Part shown: piece by piece, positions 12,601-24,892 of the stretch
Layout of the letters: each line of letters opens with the position of its first letter
Numbering within the stretch: the stretch's first letter is position 1
Assembly (NCBI GenBank): GCA_012295275.1
Contig: CM022679.1
Location: 8,004,169 to 8,068,168, forward strand
Direction: 5' to 3'
Length of the DNA stretch: 64,000 bases
Source of the DNA: Chrysomallon squamiferum
Taxonomy: Eukaryota > Mollusca > Gastropoda > Neomphalida > Peltospiridae
The notes under the pieces: generated by a model
The model's input: only the letters and a program-made list of their open reading frames with translations
Databases searched by the model: none
What the model was told of the DNA's origin: nothing
Translations under genes and position numbers: made by a program

Positions 12601-15462
12601 TTTTATTTATTTATTTAAAATGTTCTATTGATGATACAAATAAATAAATTTTTTATTTTAATAGAGAGGCTCTCTTTGTTTTGTTTTTTGTTATTATTGT
12701 TAAGTAGTATTGTTTCATTGTTTCACTAAATTATAAAATTATAAATTATAAGTTTGTGATTTTATGCATAAATAGATCTGATTTACAGTTTAAGAATAGT
12801 CAGGATCTTTAAAAAAATAATTAATAATAATAATAGTAATAATAATAATAATAATAATAATAGCAATAATATTTAATATTTTAAATTCCTCAGATAACAT
12901 AGACCAGCAGGGTCATGAGACCTACCAGATAGAGAGACACATCACCAGCATGCAGAATGACATGGTCAAACTCAACACACTTCTGTATCAACACAAGGGC
13001 TATGAGTCATCACTGGAGCAGAACAATATCCTCATGGAGAATGACTTCATTGCTGGACTCAAAGAGGCTGAACTGGAATCCATTGAAATGCAGGCCCGTC
13101 TTGATGGAGTCAAAGAAGAGAAGGAACGACTTCTCAACAGTCTTGTAGAAGCTGAGTGAGTTGATGATTGCACTATTTAATATGCTATAATTAAATGTTA
13201 ATTGCTAATGAAAGAAAAGCATTATTTGATTTTATATGGAATTTTTAACTTAGGACATACATTTAAAAAAGGAAGAAGGCAGCTAATGATTTGTTTTTAT
13301 TGTGAAAATTTCAATAAATTAACTTTAAAGTTTTAAATTTTTGTTTATGTTTCAGGCGACAGATAATGTTGTGGGAAAAGAAAACACAGTTGGCTCGTGA
13401 GACACGTGCTGCAGTGGATTCTGAGGTGGGTCAGGGCGAGGTTCGTGCAATGAAGGCAGAGATCCACCGAATGCAGGTTCGTTTCACTCAGCTCATGAAA
13501 CAACAGGAGAAGATGATACAAGAGATGGAGAAAGCTGTTTCCAGGTAAATTCAGCTTTTTTATATACTTTCTACATATTGAATAAATTCTTCAGAATAAG
13601 TGTGCATAGGACATGTTTTCAAAGATTAAATATGTTAAATGTGTACACTAGAAATCACTTTTTGTTATCTCACTAGAGCATTCTAAAATATCTGAAGCGC
13701 AAAAAAAAATTGTTTTTAAAAACATTTCTTTTTACAAGAACAAGAAGAATGTTAAGATTAAAATTGCCCCCCCCCAAAAAAAAATGCTGTCTGGTTATTT
13801 TGTCATTTTTAAAAATATTGCTCAATTTTACACACTTGTTTCATACTTAATATAATTTTGGTGTGCAGATAAATCCAGAATTACAAATTTAATTTATATC
13901 CACCAAGAAGTTTTCAGACATTATTGATGCTTCTGAAGCATTATAAATAATTTGTTAATACTTGTACTAGAATGCATATGACTGTTTGATATATATTTTA
14001 ATTAACAAATATCTCAAATTTCATATACTACTTATATATTAATATAGTTTTTATTTATTTATTTATTTAATTTTTTTTTTTTAGGCGGGACTCTATAGTG
14101 TCACGAGGTGATGCTCAGGCTAAGATGAAGGGAAAGGTTTTAACAAAAGGAACATTTGAAAGACAAATGACAGAAATGAGAAAAAAAATCAAGCAAACCA
14201 TAAAGGTAAACATTGTTGTTTCTCTTGTTATCTTGTTTTACAGTATAGTTTTATAGTTTAATTAGTATAAATTTAACAATAAATATATTCTCCAAACAAG
14301 CAGAATATTATTCCCACATTGTAACAAGATCTGAGTAAACATTTGTGTTAATAATGCATTACATATCCATTCCTAAAAGTAAAGAAATTCATAAGTTCAG
14401 ATGAACATATATATATATATGTATTAGAAGTGGTAGCAACATGTATGCACAACAATTCTATTGTCACAAAGGGAAAAAGGTTCTTGTTTGACATCAGATA
14501 ACAGAATTAAAATGTACCAAGATTCTAGTAAACAGATATAGCTTAAAGATAAGTCTTTCACATAGAAATATAAAAAATAATATTCTTACTTGACATCAGG
14601 AAACAATATTATGTTGTACTGAGATTCCAGTAAAAGATACAGCTGAAAAACAAATCTTTAGCATAGTAATAATAGACTGGATTTCTTGGTAGGATGCTAC
14701 TAACTGTGACGAGGAAATCAGAGAACTGCGTGAACAGCAAGCAATGCTGAGTGAGAACCTGGAACAGAAACAGATCAACTGTAATCAGCTGCAGGGTTCA
14801 TCAGACACTCTGGATGGAGACATTAACAGACTTGTGGAGATCAAACAAAAGGTATGTTGTTTGCTGCGTATTGTTATTGTGTGAGTTATCATCATTATTA
14901 TCATTATTATTATCACTGTCATTATCATTATGATGATCATAATTATCCTTATCATCATCAATTTTATTATTATTATTAGTTATTAATTAATCCCAGCTGA
15001 ATTAATCTCTTCCAGTGAAAATTATGAAATAATTTCTTCATACACACACTCACACACACACACATGAGCGTGTACACATTTGATATTAATACTGAAGTAT
15101 TTTGGTTTTCTTTTCATTCCTTCTTTCTTTTTACCTTTTTAAAAAAAAAAAAAATTATTTTAAAGAATTCTTGTGTATACTTTTAATGTAAGAATTAATT
15201 TTTATTTCAGAACCTTACTGAACTTCTCGCTCGCCAGCAGAAGATGAAATATTACCAACAGGTTAAGGATGGTAAATACGTCATGTTGTGTAAAAGTGAA
15301 TCTTCTCTGGACACGGAATATTCAAAACAGATTGACCGCATGCAGACCCTGAGTACCATTGTTGATCGTCTCAACCAAGAGTTCCCACATGCACAGACAG
15401 CCCTCCGAAAAGTGACCGTTGCTTTGGCCAGTCGTTCTGTACCCACTGAGGAAGAAACATAG
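6486..15462 (+). CDS. CCDC40: CCDC40, axonemal 96-nm ruler coiled-coil protein (complete, 16 coding exons)
   Basis: Joined coding exons: 6486-6606, 6914-7086, 7486-7569, 8035-8254, 8723-8880, 9302-9442, 9730-9833, 10219-10462, 11112-11294, 11682-11927, 12350-12563, 12894-13155, 13356-13544, 14085-14205, 14693-14851, 15211-15462. All introns are GT-AG, phases match throughout, and the product is 956 aa. Residues 1-40 are Ser/Pro/Arg-rich, about 70-98 are acidic (a run of D and E), and the rest is almost unbroken heptad coiled coil. I identify it from segments recalled as typical of CCDC40: LYGVQQ in exon 4, [16 protein letters not shown] in exon 7, and [10 protein letters not shown] across exons 12-13. 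In the family, CCDC40 pairs with CCDC39 to set the 96-nm axonemal repeat and to place inner dynein arms and the dynein regulatory complex; human loss causes primary ciliary dyskinesia. The length is near fish orthologues and shorter than human (about 1140 aa), mainly at the N-terminus. The start is the first ATG after an acceptor at 6467. Family is confident; edge bases are inferred from splice rules. Confidence 0.93.
6914..7086 (+). CDS. CCDC40: CCDC40 coding exon 2 (acidic region)
   Basis: Residues 41-98. Contains the Asp/Glu-rich stretch [14 protein letters not shown] and ends at VLDPDH before a GTAAGT donor. Enters in phase 1 and leaves in phase 0. Confidence 0.9.
7486..7569 (+). CDS. CCDC40: CCDC40 coding exon 3
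   Basis: Residues 99-126, 28 whole codons. Start of the coiled coil ([15 protein letters not shown]). Acceptor TTTTCCAG, donor GTAAGT. Confidence 0.92.
8035..8254 (+). CDS. CCDC40: CCDC40 coding exon 4 (LYGVQQ segment)
   Basis: Residues 127-199 plus one base. Holds [16 protein letters not shown], one of the segments recalled as conserved in CCDC40. The donor is a weaker GTTTGT after AAAA; phase 1 is completed correctly by the next exon. Confidence 0.92.
8723..8880 (+). CDS. CCDC40: CCDC40 coding exon 5
   Basis: Residues 200-252, coiled coil ([19 protein letters not shown]). Acceptor TTTAACAG, donor GTAAAT. Confidence 0.92.
9302..9442 (+). CDS. CCDC40: CCDC40 coding exon 6
   Basis: Residues 253-299, 47 whole codons, coiled coil ([18 protein letters not shown]). 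Acceptor CCTTTTCCCAG, donor GTTTGT. Confidence 0.92.
9730..9833 (+). CDS. CCDC40: CCDC40 coding exon 7
   Basis: Residues 300-333 plus two bases. Contains [20 protein letters not shown], among the most CCDC40-like segments. Donor GTAAGT leaves phase 2. A decoy acceptor with a similar first codon lies at about 9943, but that reading has no donor and soon stops. Confidence 0.93.
10219..10462 (+). CDS. CCDC40: CCDC40 coding exon 8
   Basis: Residues 334-415. Contains [15 protein letters not shown] and [16 protein letters not shown]. Acceptor ATTTCAG, donor GTAAGT, phase 2 in and 0 out. Confidence 0.93.
11112..11294 (+). CDS. CCDC40: CCDC40 coding exon 9
   Basis: Residues 416-476, 61 whole codons ([18 protein letters not shown]). 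Acceptor TTTTTGTAG, donor GTAAGA. Shares the MAEVEN phrase with exon 10, in keeping with repeating coiled coil. Confidence 0.92.
11682..11927 (+). CDS. CCDC40: CCDC40 coding exon 10
   Basis: Residues 477-558, 82 whole codons. Contains [18 protein letters not shown] and [20 protein letters not shown]. Donor GTAAGA. Confidence 0.93.
12350..12563 (+). CDS. CCDC40: CCDC40 coding exon 11
   Basis: Residues 559-629 plus one base. Contains [17 protein letters not shown] and [14 protein letters not shown]. Acceptor TTTTCTCTGTAG, donor GTGAGT. Confidence 0.93.
12894..13155 (+). CDS. CCDC40: CCDC40 coding exon 12
   Basis: Residues 630-716 plus two bases. Contains [17 protein letters not shown] and [20 protein letters not shown], strongly conserved-looking segments. 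Donor GTGAGT, phase 2 out. Confidence 0.94.
13356..13544 (+). CDS. CCDC40: CCDC40 coding exon 13
   Basis: Residues 717-779 plus two bases. Contains [15 protein letters not shown] and [19 protein letters not shown]. Acceptor ATGTTTCAG, donor GTAAAT. Confidence 0.94.
14085..14205 (+). CDS. CCDC40: CCDC40 coding exon 14
   Basis: Residues 780-820. Contains [18 protein letters not shown] and a basic stretch. The acceptor follows a long poly-T tract; donor GTAAAC. Confidence 0.92.
14693..14851 (+). CDS. CCDC40: CCDC40 coding exon 15
   Basis: Residues 821-873, 53 whole codons ([19 protein letters not shown]). Acceptor TTGGTAG, donor GTATGT. Confidence 0.92.
15211..15462 (+). CDS. CCDC40: CCDC40 last coding exon 16
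   Basis: Residues 874-956 and a TAG stop. Coiled coil ends near [13 protein letters not shown], followed by a short tail (PTEEET). Acceptor TTTATTTCAG. Confidence 0.93.
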   Translation, partial: NLTELLARQQKMKYYQQVKDGKYVMLCKSESSLDTEYSKQIDRMQTLSTIVDRLNQEFPHAQTALRKVTVALASRSVPTEEET

Positions 15463-16310
15463 TGGCTCATGGATCACAAGATGGAACAAACATATTTATT
15501 TGTTTTATAAATTAACAATGAAAACTATAAATTTATTAACTATAATGAAAATTCCAAAAAGTATTAATGTACTGGTTAGACATATAAATTAAATCTGTTT
15601 TACTAGAATTCTTGAAACTAACTTAATCAATAGCTAATGTTTTGTGACTTTTACCATTAGAAAATGACCTCACTGATTTCTGTATATGATACATAGTGTG
15701 ATGTCATTTTGGTTTTAAAGACTGAGTCAAAGGATTTGAAATAGTCGAACTAACTTCTCTTTCTGAGATCTTTGTGTTTTTCACTTTGTAAGAACATCTC
15801 AGATTACTTTTGTTATACTTCACTTGTTTTTTAAAGATCACAATTCTGAGATTTTCATTTTAAAGAATGAATGATTTTCTATCTCACAAATCTTTACTCT
15901 CTGACTTTTTGTGACACACATTTTGGAGTCAGTTTGTCAAGTCATTCTCAAATATTTTAGTTTTACTTCTTTTGCATTACATTTTTTTAATACCTAGTTC
16001 ATATATAAAATTTGTGTATGTTTGTCTGTGGCAGAAAAATAAGCTAAAGTATATTTTCTAATATTAAAATTAATTCTATAGAAAATATATTTAATTAGAT
16101 ATATATTTAGTTTTTGAGTAATAAATAAATGAAAATTATTTTAATATATTAATTTTACTGCACAATTCTGTATTTTACCAGATTATCTCTGTTTTTCTTT
16201 TTTTTTTGTGTACGAACCTATATTTATGCAGCAAAAACTATTTTCTGCTACTGAACATTGAAGAGTCTGTTGTATCTCAATAAATTGTATTATGTTTAAG
16301 AATAAAACTG
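15463..16310 (+). terminator. CCDC40 3-prime UTR and poly(A) signals
   Basis: About 0.8 kb of AT-rich sequence without an open frame follows the stop. Perfect AATAAA hexamers lie at 16279-16284 and 16301-16306; another at 16559-16564 is a possible distal signal. No in-frame continuation was seen, so this is the likely 3-prime UTR. Confidence 0.6.
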
Positions 16311-16329
16311 TTCACATAAGAAATACATT

Positions 16330-17702
16330 GTTATTTTTTACAAATTATTATTTAATTTTTTGTTTTATTTTTCCAATCCAGAAGTGATCATATATACAAG
16401 TTTTAAAACTTCTCATAATTATAAAAGAAAATAAGGTTGGGTGTATTTGTTTTGGATATTAAGTTTATATGATCAAAAGAGTATAACAATAAAATAATAA
16501 GAGGTGTTGGAAACTTTCCAATAAACTAAGGATATAGCAACTTTACACTGGTTTACTCAATAAAGTTTTTCATTTCATTTTACAAAACGACATAATGAGA
16601 AATTCAGCTACCATCCATTGTAACAAGCTGCTTATTTCACTGATATTTTTTATTAGCAAAATTGGTTATGAGAAGCATACACACACACACATATAAATAT
16701 ATATATTAAGTACCATAAAATGTACAGTTAGATTATTTTAATATACATAATAAACATTCAAGATAGTGATTAAAATAATAATATATTTTGGCATTGTCAG
16801 TGTTAATAGTTAATAACATTTGATTCTTTGAACATGACAATAGAAGATATTTCATTGACCAAAGACCATTGTTTTGATCCACTATACTATTGGTTCATAA
16901 TTTGTTTACTGTTCCCAATATATGTAAAACAAATAATTTTGATACTTTATGTAATGTATGGTAATTCCAAGAATGTTGCATTTTTCTGCTTTTTGGTATC
17001 TGCTCAGATGTTACTGGTTCTGTTTTTATATAATGATAAAAAAAAAAATATCTGGAGGATCTTTATGGACTACTTCCATCACTTAGCAACAAGCAATCTT
17101 TAATGTATACCTTCCGAAAGATTAGAAAATGAAAAAGAATAACTTTGAATAAATAATAAACAAATAAATAAAAAGTAATTTAAAAATTAAAAATACACTG
17201 TTAGTTACTATAAATACTAAATGACCCAATGTGTACAATGAGAAGACTGGTCTGATAACCCATCACATCTTTGACAAGACTTTCAACCAGTAAGCCACAG
17301 TCCACTCCTGTCAACTTGGGATCAGCTGATATGTAGGTCTATTATATATATTGCCTACATAAATTTGAAATATAAATCTTCAGCAGAACACGTTTGTAAT
17401 TAGATATTTCAACAGCAGTTTCTAAATAATAAATATCATCAGGGTTAACTTTTTTGTTTTAAATCTAGATGTTACCGAAGGGAGAAAACTGTGTTGCTGA
17501 GATTATATTTTAAGTAAAATTTTATATTTAATAAAGATTGATTGCTTGTATAAAATAGAACTATAACTGAATATATATAAAGGGAAAACACTAAAATAAC
17601 AAATGCATATGAGAACTGTTATATATTTTTTTTAATTGAGACTAGGATATCATGCCATAAAAAAAAATAAAAAAAAAAAAAAAAAAAAACAACAACAACA
17701 AA

Positions 17703-17796
<94 letters not shown>

Positions 17797-17935
17797 TAAA
17801 ATAAATAAATAAATAAATAAATAAAACCTGATAATCTTTTGAATCCAGCAATTTTGCCTGCGACTGGTCACATGATGTTCAATGTTAAAGATAAATGTAT
17901 ACATTATTGGTATATATAATAAAAACCAATAATAT
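16330..17935. other. Intergenic spacer between CCDC40 and COX11
   Basis: CpG-poor, AT-rich, no recognised gene. A 91-codon hydrophobic open frame at 16828-17103 (Ile, Phe, Leu, Tyr) is what AT-rich DNA gives by chance. A large compound microsatellite occupies 17658-17824. Confidence 0.45.
17658..17824. repeat. Compound microsatellite: poly(A), (AAC)n, (AAAT)n, (AAT)n, (AAAT)n
   Basis: A poly(A) block with one T grades into about four AAC units, then AAAT units, about 25 AAT units, then AAAT units again. Such graded A-rich arrays often grow from a retroposon tail, but no retroposon body is visible beside it. Confidence 0.9.
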
Positions 17936-18620
17936 ATTATTATTATATTGTATAGTGCGATTTCAAGTAGATGCTAAAACATTAGTCACTTTCATACAGT
18001 AATCCTATATCAGTGAATCCACTGAGAAAAATTAATTCTTCGATCAATGTCTGAGATTAAAATGAAATGTATTTTGATCGTCTGCTAAAAGCCAAAGAAT
18101 AAGAAAAAAGGAGGAAAATACAACTGTTTCTAAGCATTAATATATATTTTAAATAAAGCGACAAAAAAAGAACTAAAAAATCAAATAAGCCAGTGATTTA
18201 TTTTAAAATAAATTCATAATTTCTGGTTATCTGAAAAACACCATATGGTAAAGAATTTAAAGAAAAAATAACATGATAGTGACGAAAAAGAAACTTGCTT
18301 CGCAGAAAAGAGGTTTGAAAACACAGCAAAAACAAAAGAGCTCTTTTATCACAGGAGGAAAATACGCACTTCAAACATGATGGTGGATTTCATCGGCGGA
18401 GAACTGGAAACGTGACTGTAAACATTTGGAAATAAACTCGTGAAAAACCAAAAGTTGATGTGACAGTATATTCGACTGATCTCCGTGCTTATTCTACAAG
18501 TAGTGAATATATATTTATTTGGCGCATGTGAGTCTGATTTTAGTTTATTTAATATATAACCTTTCTATGAAGAAGTGTCAGTAATGAAAAATTACGTAAT
18601 CCGTAAAGTTAAAGGACGCA
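17936..18620 (+). promoter_or_regulatory. Probable COX11 promoter and 5-prime non-coding exon (CpG islet)
   Basis: About sixteen CpGs in under 700 nt, in contrast with both flanks. A consensus GTGAGT donor at 18528-18533 would end a 5-prime UTR exon that splices to the acceptor at 19455. A short upstream open frame, MMVDFIGGELET, lies near 18377. ATTACGTAAT, a perfect 10-bp palindrome containing the PAR-bZIP core TTACGTAA, is at 18591-18600, just inside the presumed first intron. No TATA box is clear. Confidence 0.45.
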
Positions 18621-19267
18621 TGAAAATAATTGAATAAACTGTTTCAGAATTATAATAAGGTTATTTTAATACTATAATTATTATTTAATTTCTGTATAAT
18701 GTCTGTGAAAAAATAAAATATTTTATATATTTCATTATTTCTTACTTCTGACAAAACAAAAATAATTTATATCAACAAATATATGAAATTGGATTTAATT
18801 CCAGATATTTCGATTTGTGAAAATGTATTGTACAGTATATTTTGTATTAGAAGAACAATATCTATTTTAAGACTTGTTTTTTTGCACTGTTTTTATGTTA
18901 CAATTGTGTCACAAGAAATAGGTCACGGGAGTCTTCGGCAAATTCCGTATCTGCTTTATTGCTGGAATATTACATTTTGTTATTTTAATTATTTTTCTTC
19001 TTTTTCTTCTTTTTATTATTAAATCATATATTTAAATACAATTTATCCAAATTTAAGGTGTTTCATAAATAAAAGTGTGTTGTAAAGGTTTCTGTTAATT
19101 CAAAATATGACTTTCAGTAATGATGATGAAATCTTTTATGAAGATTGTATCAATCTGTGAACAGAAGAAAACTTGAATCTTGTACCTTGTTGAATTAGTT
19201 CAAACATAGCAGTTTGGCTAGTAGTAAAAAACGACAAAAACAGAACATTATTATATTTTTGTGTCAT

Positions 19268-19321
19268 TATTATTTATTTATTTATTTATTTATTTATCTA
19301 TTTATCTATTTATTTATTTAT
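19268..19321. repeat. (TTTA)n microsatellite with TCTA variants
   Basis: About 13 tetranucleotide units with two TCTA interruptions, in the presumed first intron of COX11. Confidence 0.9.
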
Positions 19322-19415
19322 TGAAAAATGACATGAAATTATAAATAAAATATTTAATTTTTAAAATTATTCTGATTGATTAATTATTGATTTATATATT
19401 TAATTTTTTTCTTTT

Positions 19416-19452
<37 letters not shown>

Positions 19453-19455
19453 TAG

Positions 19456-19899
19456 ATCTTATTAATGATGCTGGCTTCACATCTTGTTAGAAACGTTGTC
19501 CGAAAACTTCTGGTTTCACAGGGATGCCAGGGTGGATTTTCAGCTGTTCAGAAAGCTAGTATATCAGATGCCAAACTGATATGTCAGCAGTTAAACAGAA
19601 CCACAGCAAACGTGCATTTCACTCGATGTATGACTACACGATGTACTCAGCTGTGCAGCAAGAAGATGCCTCTCCATACTCAGTCTTGTTTGTACTCTTG
19701 CTTCATCAGACCTGGAGCTACCAAAATTGTTTTTCTTCAAGCTAAGTCTGGTGTACCGTGGAAAAATCAAACATGTTTTGCGTGGACAAAGGCTGATTTA
19801 AAGAAACATAACTCAATCATGTTATATGTTGTCTCCACTGTCATCTTCATGATAGGGATGTCATATGCTGGGGTACCACTCTACAGGATTTTCTGTGCG
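19456..19899 (+). CDS. COX11: COX11 coding exon 1 (transit peptide, membrane span, first copper Cys)
   Basis: Residues 1-145. An acceptor-like TGTAG at 19451-19455 follows an exceptional T run (19418-19451), so 9 nt of 5-prime UTR precede the ATG pair. Holds the membrane span and PLYRIFC with Cys144. The presequence has several Cys residues and is longer than in human. Donor GTAAAT. Confidence 0.93.
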
Positions 19900-22022
19900 G
19901 TAAATGTTGTTTTAAAATGTTTTACAATTCTCATGAATTTACTGATAAAGAATAGAATAAAATATATGATTTAAAATATGACTTATAATCACACTGACTT
20001 GTAGCTGTAATCAAAATATTTCTTTGCTCTGATATTATTATTTTTTTTGATGAACACCTATTACAGTAATTATCAAATGATGAAAGTTTCAAATATATTT
20101 TAATATTAATTCAGCATTATAAAGCACAGTACCTGCAGTTTCTAAAGGCTCAGTTTAATTTCTAGTTTTTCAGTAAGATGATGCAATCATTTTGGTCTTT
20201 GCATCAGTTGTAGGTTGCGTCTTTATGCATTGTTGTTTTTAATGATCTATTCAGAATAAATTATTCATGTGCATTGGATTAAATACCACCACAAAAATGT
20301 TCTGAAAAGATATTGTTCCCAAAAATGTTCTTTAGAAATGTTTTGATGTTTGCAACAAAAAAAAGTGTATTAAGAAAATACTTCCTGAAGTGAGTTACTA
20401 CACTTACACAAGTGGTTAGAGTTTGTACAGGCATGTAAAATGCTGTTCTAGTATAACATAAAACTTTTTTTTTTTAATTTAAAAATTTGTTTAAATGTTT
20501 TAATTTCATGTTTGGTTTTTTTTTCTAAATATATTAAATTTAAATAGAATTTTGAATAAAAAAATATATATTCAGAATAATGAAAAGAAATTAATTTTAT
20601 AAGTTATTCCATTTTAAATTTTAGTGTTTCTAAAATAACCATCCATCACCATCAAATTCCTTTGAATGACCATCTTTTCTATGTTGATGTTCTCCCCAGA
20701 AATTCCTAAGTCATGTTTATACAATTATTACACTTTTCACAATATAAATTCACCAATATTTAAGAATGTACTTACACAAGAAATATTTTATTAAATGTCC
20801 TGATTGAGGTTTAATAGATGATGAAATCAGACATAAGCCTTTCAAGGTAAGGTATTGCATAAGTCTAAAAACAAATTAAGGTGAAAAGTGCAGATAGCTG
20901 AGCAACTAAATGAAAATTAAAAACTTTAAACCTATTTGAAGAGGAAAACAAATAGAAATATTTAGAAAACGGAAATCTGACATTTTGGTGAAATCTGTTC
21001 ATTGTAAAACTGTGATATCTTTAACATTATCTTTGTGCTTAAGAATGATCTTCACAGTTTTATGCTGCAAAATTATGGACTCTAATATTACATTTTAGAC
21101 ACCTGGGAATTAAAATGTTAATGATGTATTTCACTTTTGAAATGTCACAAAACACATGATAAAAAATTTTAATGGTGAATTTCTGAGAAAGAAAGTATAT
21201 TATTTCTAAGTCACTATGAATTGATTATTTATGAATGAAAATACAAATTTGAATACTGAAGTATGTGATATATTATTGAAATGTATGGTGCTTATGTTCT
21301 GTGACCATTATTGGTAATATTAAAAGGTAAAAGTACACATACAAAACTGCATGTCAGGTTAGAAACTTGACATTTTAAAAAAAAAATTGTTTTTTTCTTG
21401 CATACAAAATGTCTTGAAAAGACAAAAAATAAAAGTATGAATTATTTATCTTTATAAATCCCAAAACTTACAAAATGATCATAATTATGAAAGTATATAT
21501 AATATGTATAGATGATAGATAGATAGATAGAAAGATATGAAAATAGATATAAAAATGTTTGTTGTTTATTCATGCCACAGCAGGTATATTTTAACCAAAA
21601 ATATTTTTAGTTATCTTTTACATGTTAGAAATAAAATATTGTTTTAAATAATATTTTCAAAACTTTTTTCTTTATTTTTTGTTATAAGTGCCAACGTTAA
21701 AGGATCACAAGCATTAGTAATTCTGTTATGACTGATAGTTGTGTACATAATGTTTTCTTTGTTTAAAAAAAAACATTCGTTATTTATTTTGTTGATTTTT
21801 CTTTTATTATTTAGGCAACTGGTCTTGGTGGCGCAGCCACAAGAGATGAAGATGAAGTCAAGATTGCCAGTATGGATCCAGTCTCTGACCGTCTGATCAG
21901 TGTTCGATTCAATGCAGATGTTGCCTCCAGCATGAGATGGAATTTTAAACCACAGCAGACTGAAGTTAAGGTGTGTACACTGAAGTGAAAAACCTGTAAT
22001 TGTTGGTTATATTTTATGTATG

Positions 22023-22053
<31 letters not shown>

Positions 22054-24853
22054 GTACGTGTGTATGTGTAAACATAACTAAAATTACCACACTTATGTGT
22101 GTTTTGTTGACTTAAATTTTGGAAATTGGCTCTATTAATCATAAGAAGTTTTATTTTTGGACCATTATTTCAATGTTTCTTTCACAGTTATCAAATAAAT
22201 AAATAATTTGTTATCTATTTTATCTTTGTTTTCCTTTTTTCAAAAAATTTGGAATCAACATTTTGCTCATTTTTTTTTTTTTTTTTTTTTTTTTTATTTG
22301 CCAAATAAATTAACTATTTTTTAAATAAAATTTCTGTTTTTATTTTTTTTTAAAGGTCTTTCCAGGAGAAACTGCTCTTGCCTTCTACACTGCAAGGAAC
22401 CCAACTCCAAACCCCATTAATGGAATCTCCACATACACTGTGGTTCCTTATGAAGCTGCACCATACTTTAACAAGATACAGGTAAAGAACATATGTTAAA
22501 AAAAATAAAGAACACATCATGACAGCAGTAATACTAATACATATGTATACAGGGGTAAAAACAAATGTTTGGCTTGCAAAGTAATGTGGAGTAACAGAAT
22601 GTGAGGATTACATGTTTTTTTCAAAATAAACTACCATATTGTATGTATATTATATATACATGATAATATTTAACTAAATTTTACAAAAGAAATTTTTTTT
22701 CCAATGTTGTATAGATCAAATCTAGATTATTGTATGGAAAAAAGAGTTACCTCCCATGGATTAAGACTTAGGATATTATTACTTCTTTTTGAAAACACTA
22801 ATTTAAGGTTGATGTAGAATGAATTATCTCCCTTTGATTAGTATGCTTTTGTTTCATGTTTATTTTCAGGTATATTTAGTAAAATAGAGATTATTTGTTT
22901 TATCTTAAATATTTCATATCTTAGTAACATTTCATCACTGCAAAATATATGAACTTTTTTATTATTAGCTTTGTAATTAAAATATGTGGAATATTATATT
23001 TTTTCAAAAATTTCTGGATATCATTAATCTCCAACCAAGCAAAAGTAAAAAATTAAAATAAAAAAAAAAATTATTTCATTTGAAAAAAGGTTTAGCTATA
23101 ATATATATATTTGATATGATTTTTTCTTAAATCAATGATTTATTCCTTTTTACAGTGTTTCTGTTTTGAAGAACAGAGGTTGAACCCAAATGAACAGGTA
23201 GGAATTTATTTATTTTAACTACTAAAATACACCCTTCTATGTATAAAAATATTCTGCATTTAAATATTCATGATGATCTGAATGAAGTTATTGTGTTGTC
23301 AGTTTCTGACACTGTCATGATTTTCTGAAAAACCCTAAAGCAATCTTGTATTTAGAAATTGTATTCCAGGGTACAGCTCGTAACAAACCCTTGAACTGTT
23401 TAAATTGTATACATTTCATTGGTAGATTAATCATTTTCATAGAAAGATTGGTTTGTTAATGTAATATAAAAATAGGATTCAAAAATTTAATGAATTCTCC
23501 TTTTTCATATCAATAAAATCCTTCTGTAAAATTAACTTTAATTCCAGAAATTCTGGTCTTAGTGTTATGTAAATGTTTTCAAAATCCAAATATATCTTTA
23601 CTTAAAATGTATAAGCATTTAGGAAATAAAATAAAATTTGTTTTTAATTTGTAATTTATTAAAAAAAAATTATTTTTATTTTAGTATTATATAAAATTAT
23701 CACCAATAAATATTTCAAAATAGAATTTATTGACTGATAGGGCATTGGCCATTTTTTATATTTAATAAATGAATGTCTTTTTCAAATTCAAGTGGGAATC
23801 ATTTTATTCAAACCTGAGATTTGATTGTAGCTTTCTTTATCTGACTCACCTCAGCATTTCTTTGTCATATTATGTTTCTGTTGATTGTGCTGTGTAAAGT
23901 ATGCTGTCTTTGTCAGTTTGTTTCATTATTATAGAACGTTTGCTCCACAAATTATATCTGACATTACAGGTTTTTAATATTTGGTTGTAAGCTTATTCTT
24001 TGTTGTAGAAAACATGATGAATACCTCTTAGTTACTTTACCTGTTCTCTTTTCTTTCATTTTTATCTTTTATTATAATTATTATTGTTCTAATATATTGA
24101 ATTAATTTATTTCAGACATTAATTTAGCATCACAGTGAAATATTTTATTTTATACATTAACTAAATAAATTAATTCACTGTAATTAATTTTAAATTACTA
24201 TGAATTATTTTAATATTGTGCCCTAATTTAATATTAATTACAATAAAAAAAACAATTTTGTGTGCATTAATTAAATATTCATTAATTTCCAATTTCATCT
24301 CTAAGTGTCTTAAGTGTATTTCTTATTCATTGCACCTTCTTTTCAGAAGTTAAAACTTACCTGTAAACACGACATTTGTTTATGTTGTGAAGCAGGCACT
24401 CAAAATTACACATCATTGTTGCATCTTTCATAATGCAACATGTTTACATTTTCTTATTTTCATAACGGATAATTTATTAAAGTCAGTCTGTGACACAAAT
24501 ATTGATTCTGATTCTATAATCTATAAAACCGGACGTAAAATGACAATAATGTTGTTTATCTGAAAAGAAATTAGCTTAGAGCCAGGAGAAGCAGATGTTG
24601 TGTATTATTACAGTTTCAAAGATATTGTGTATCGGAGGCAGTGAGTCAACAGGTCATTTTTAGCATTAATAAAGTGCAGGCAGCAAAAGACTGGGTCTTT
24701 ATGATACGAGCCATTGTGTGTATTTTATTGTCAATATCTGTTCTATACATAACTGCAAAAATAACAAGAATAATAAAATTTTAAAAGAGGACAAAAAAAT
24801 ATAAAAATAAATTTGAAATTACATAATAAAAATGACCAGTCACATTTTCAAAA

Positions 24854-24892
<39 letters not shown>

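Noticed and set aside
16828-17103. 91-codon hydrophobic open frame between the two genes
   Set aside because: Composition (Ile, Leu, Phe, Tyr, Lys) is what AT-rich DNA gives by chance; no motif, promoter or splice context.
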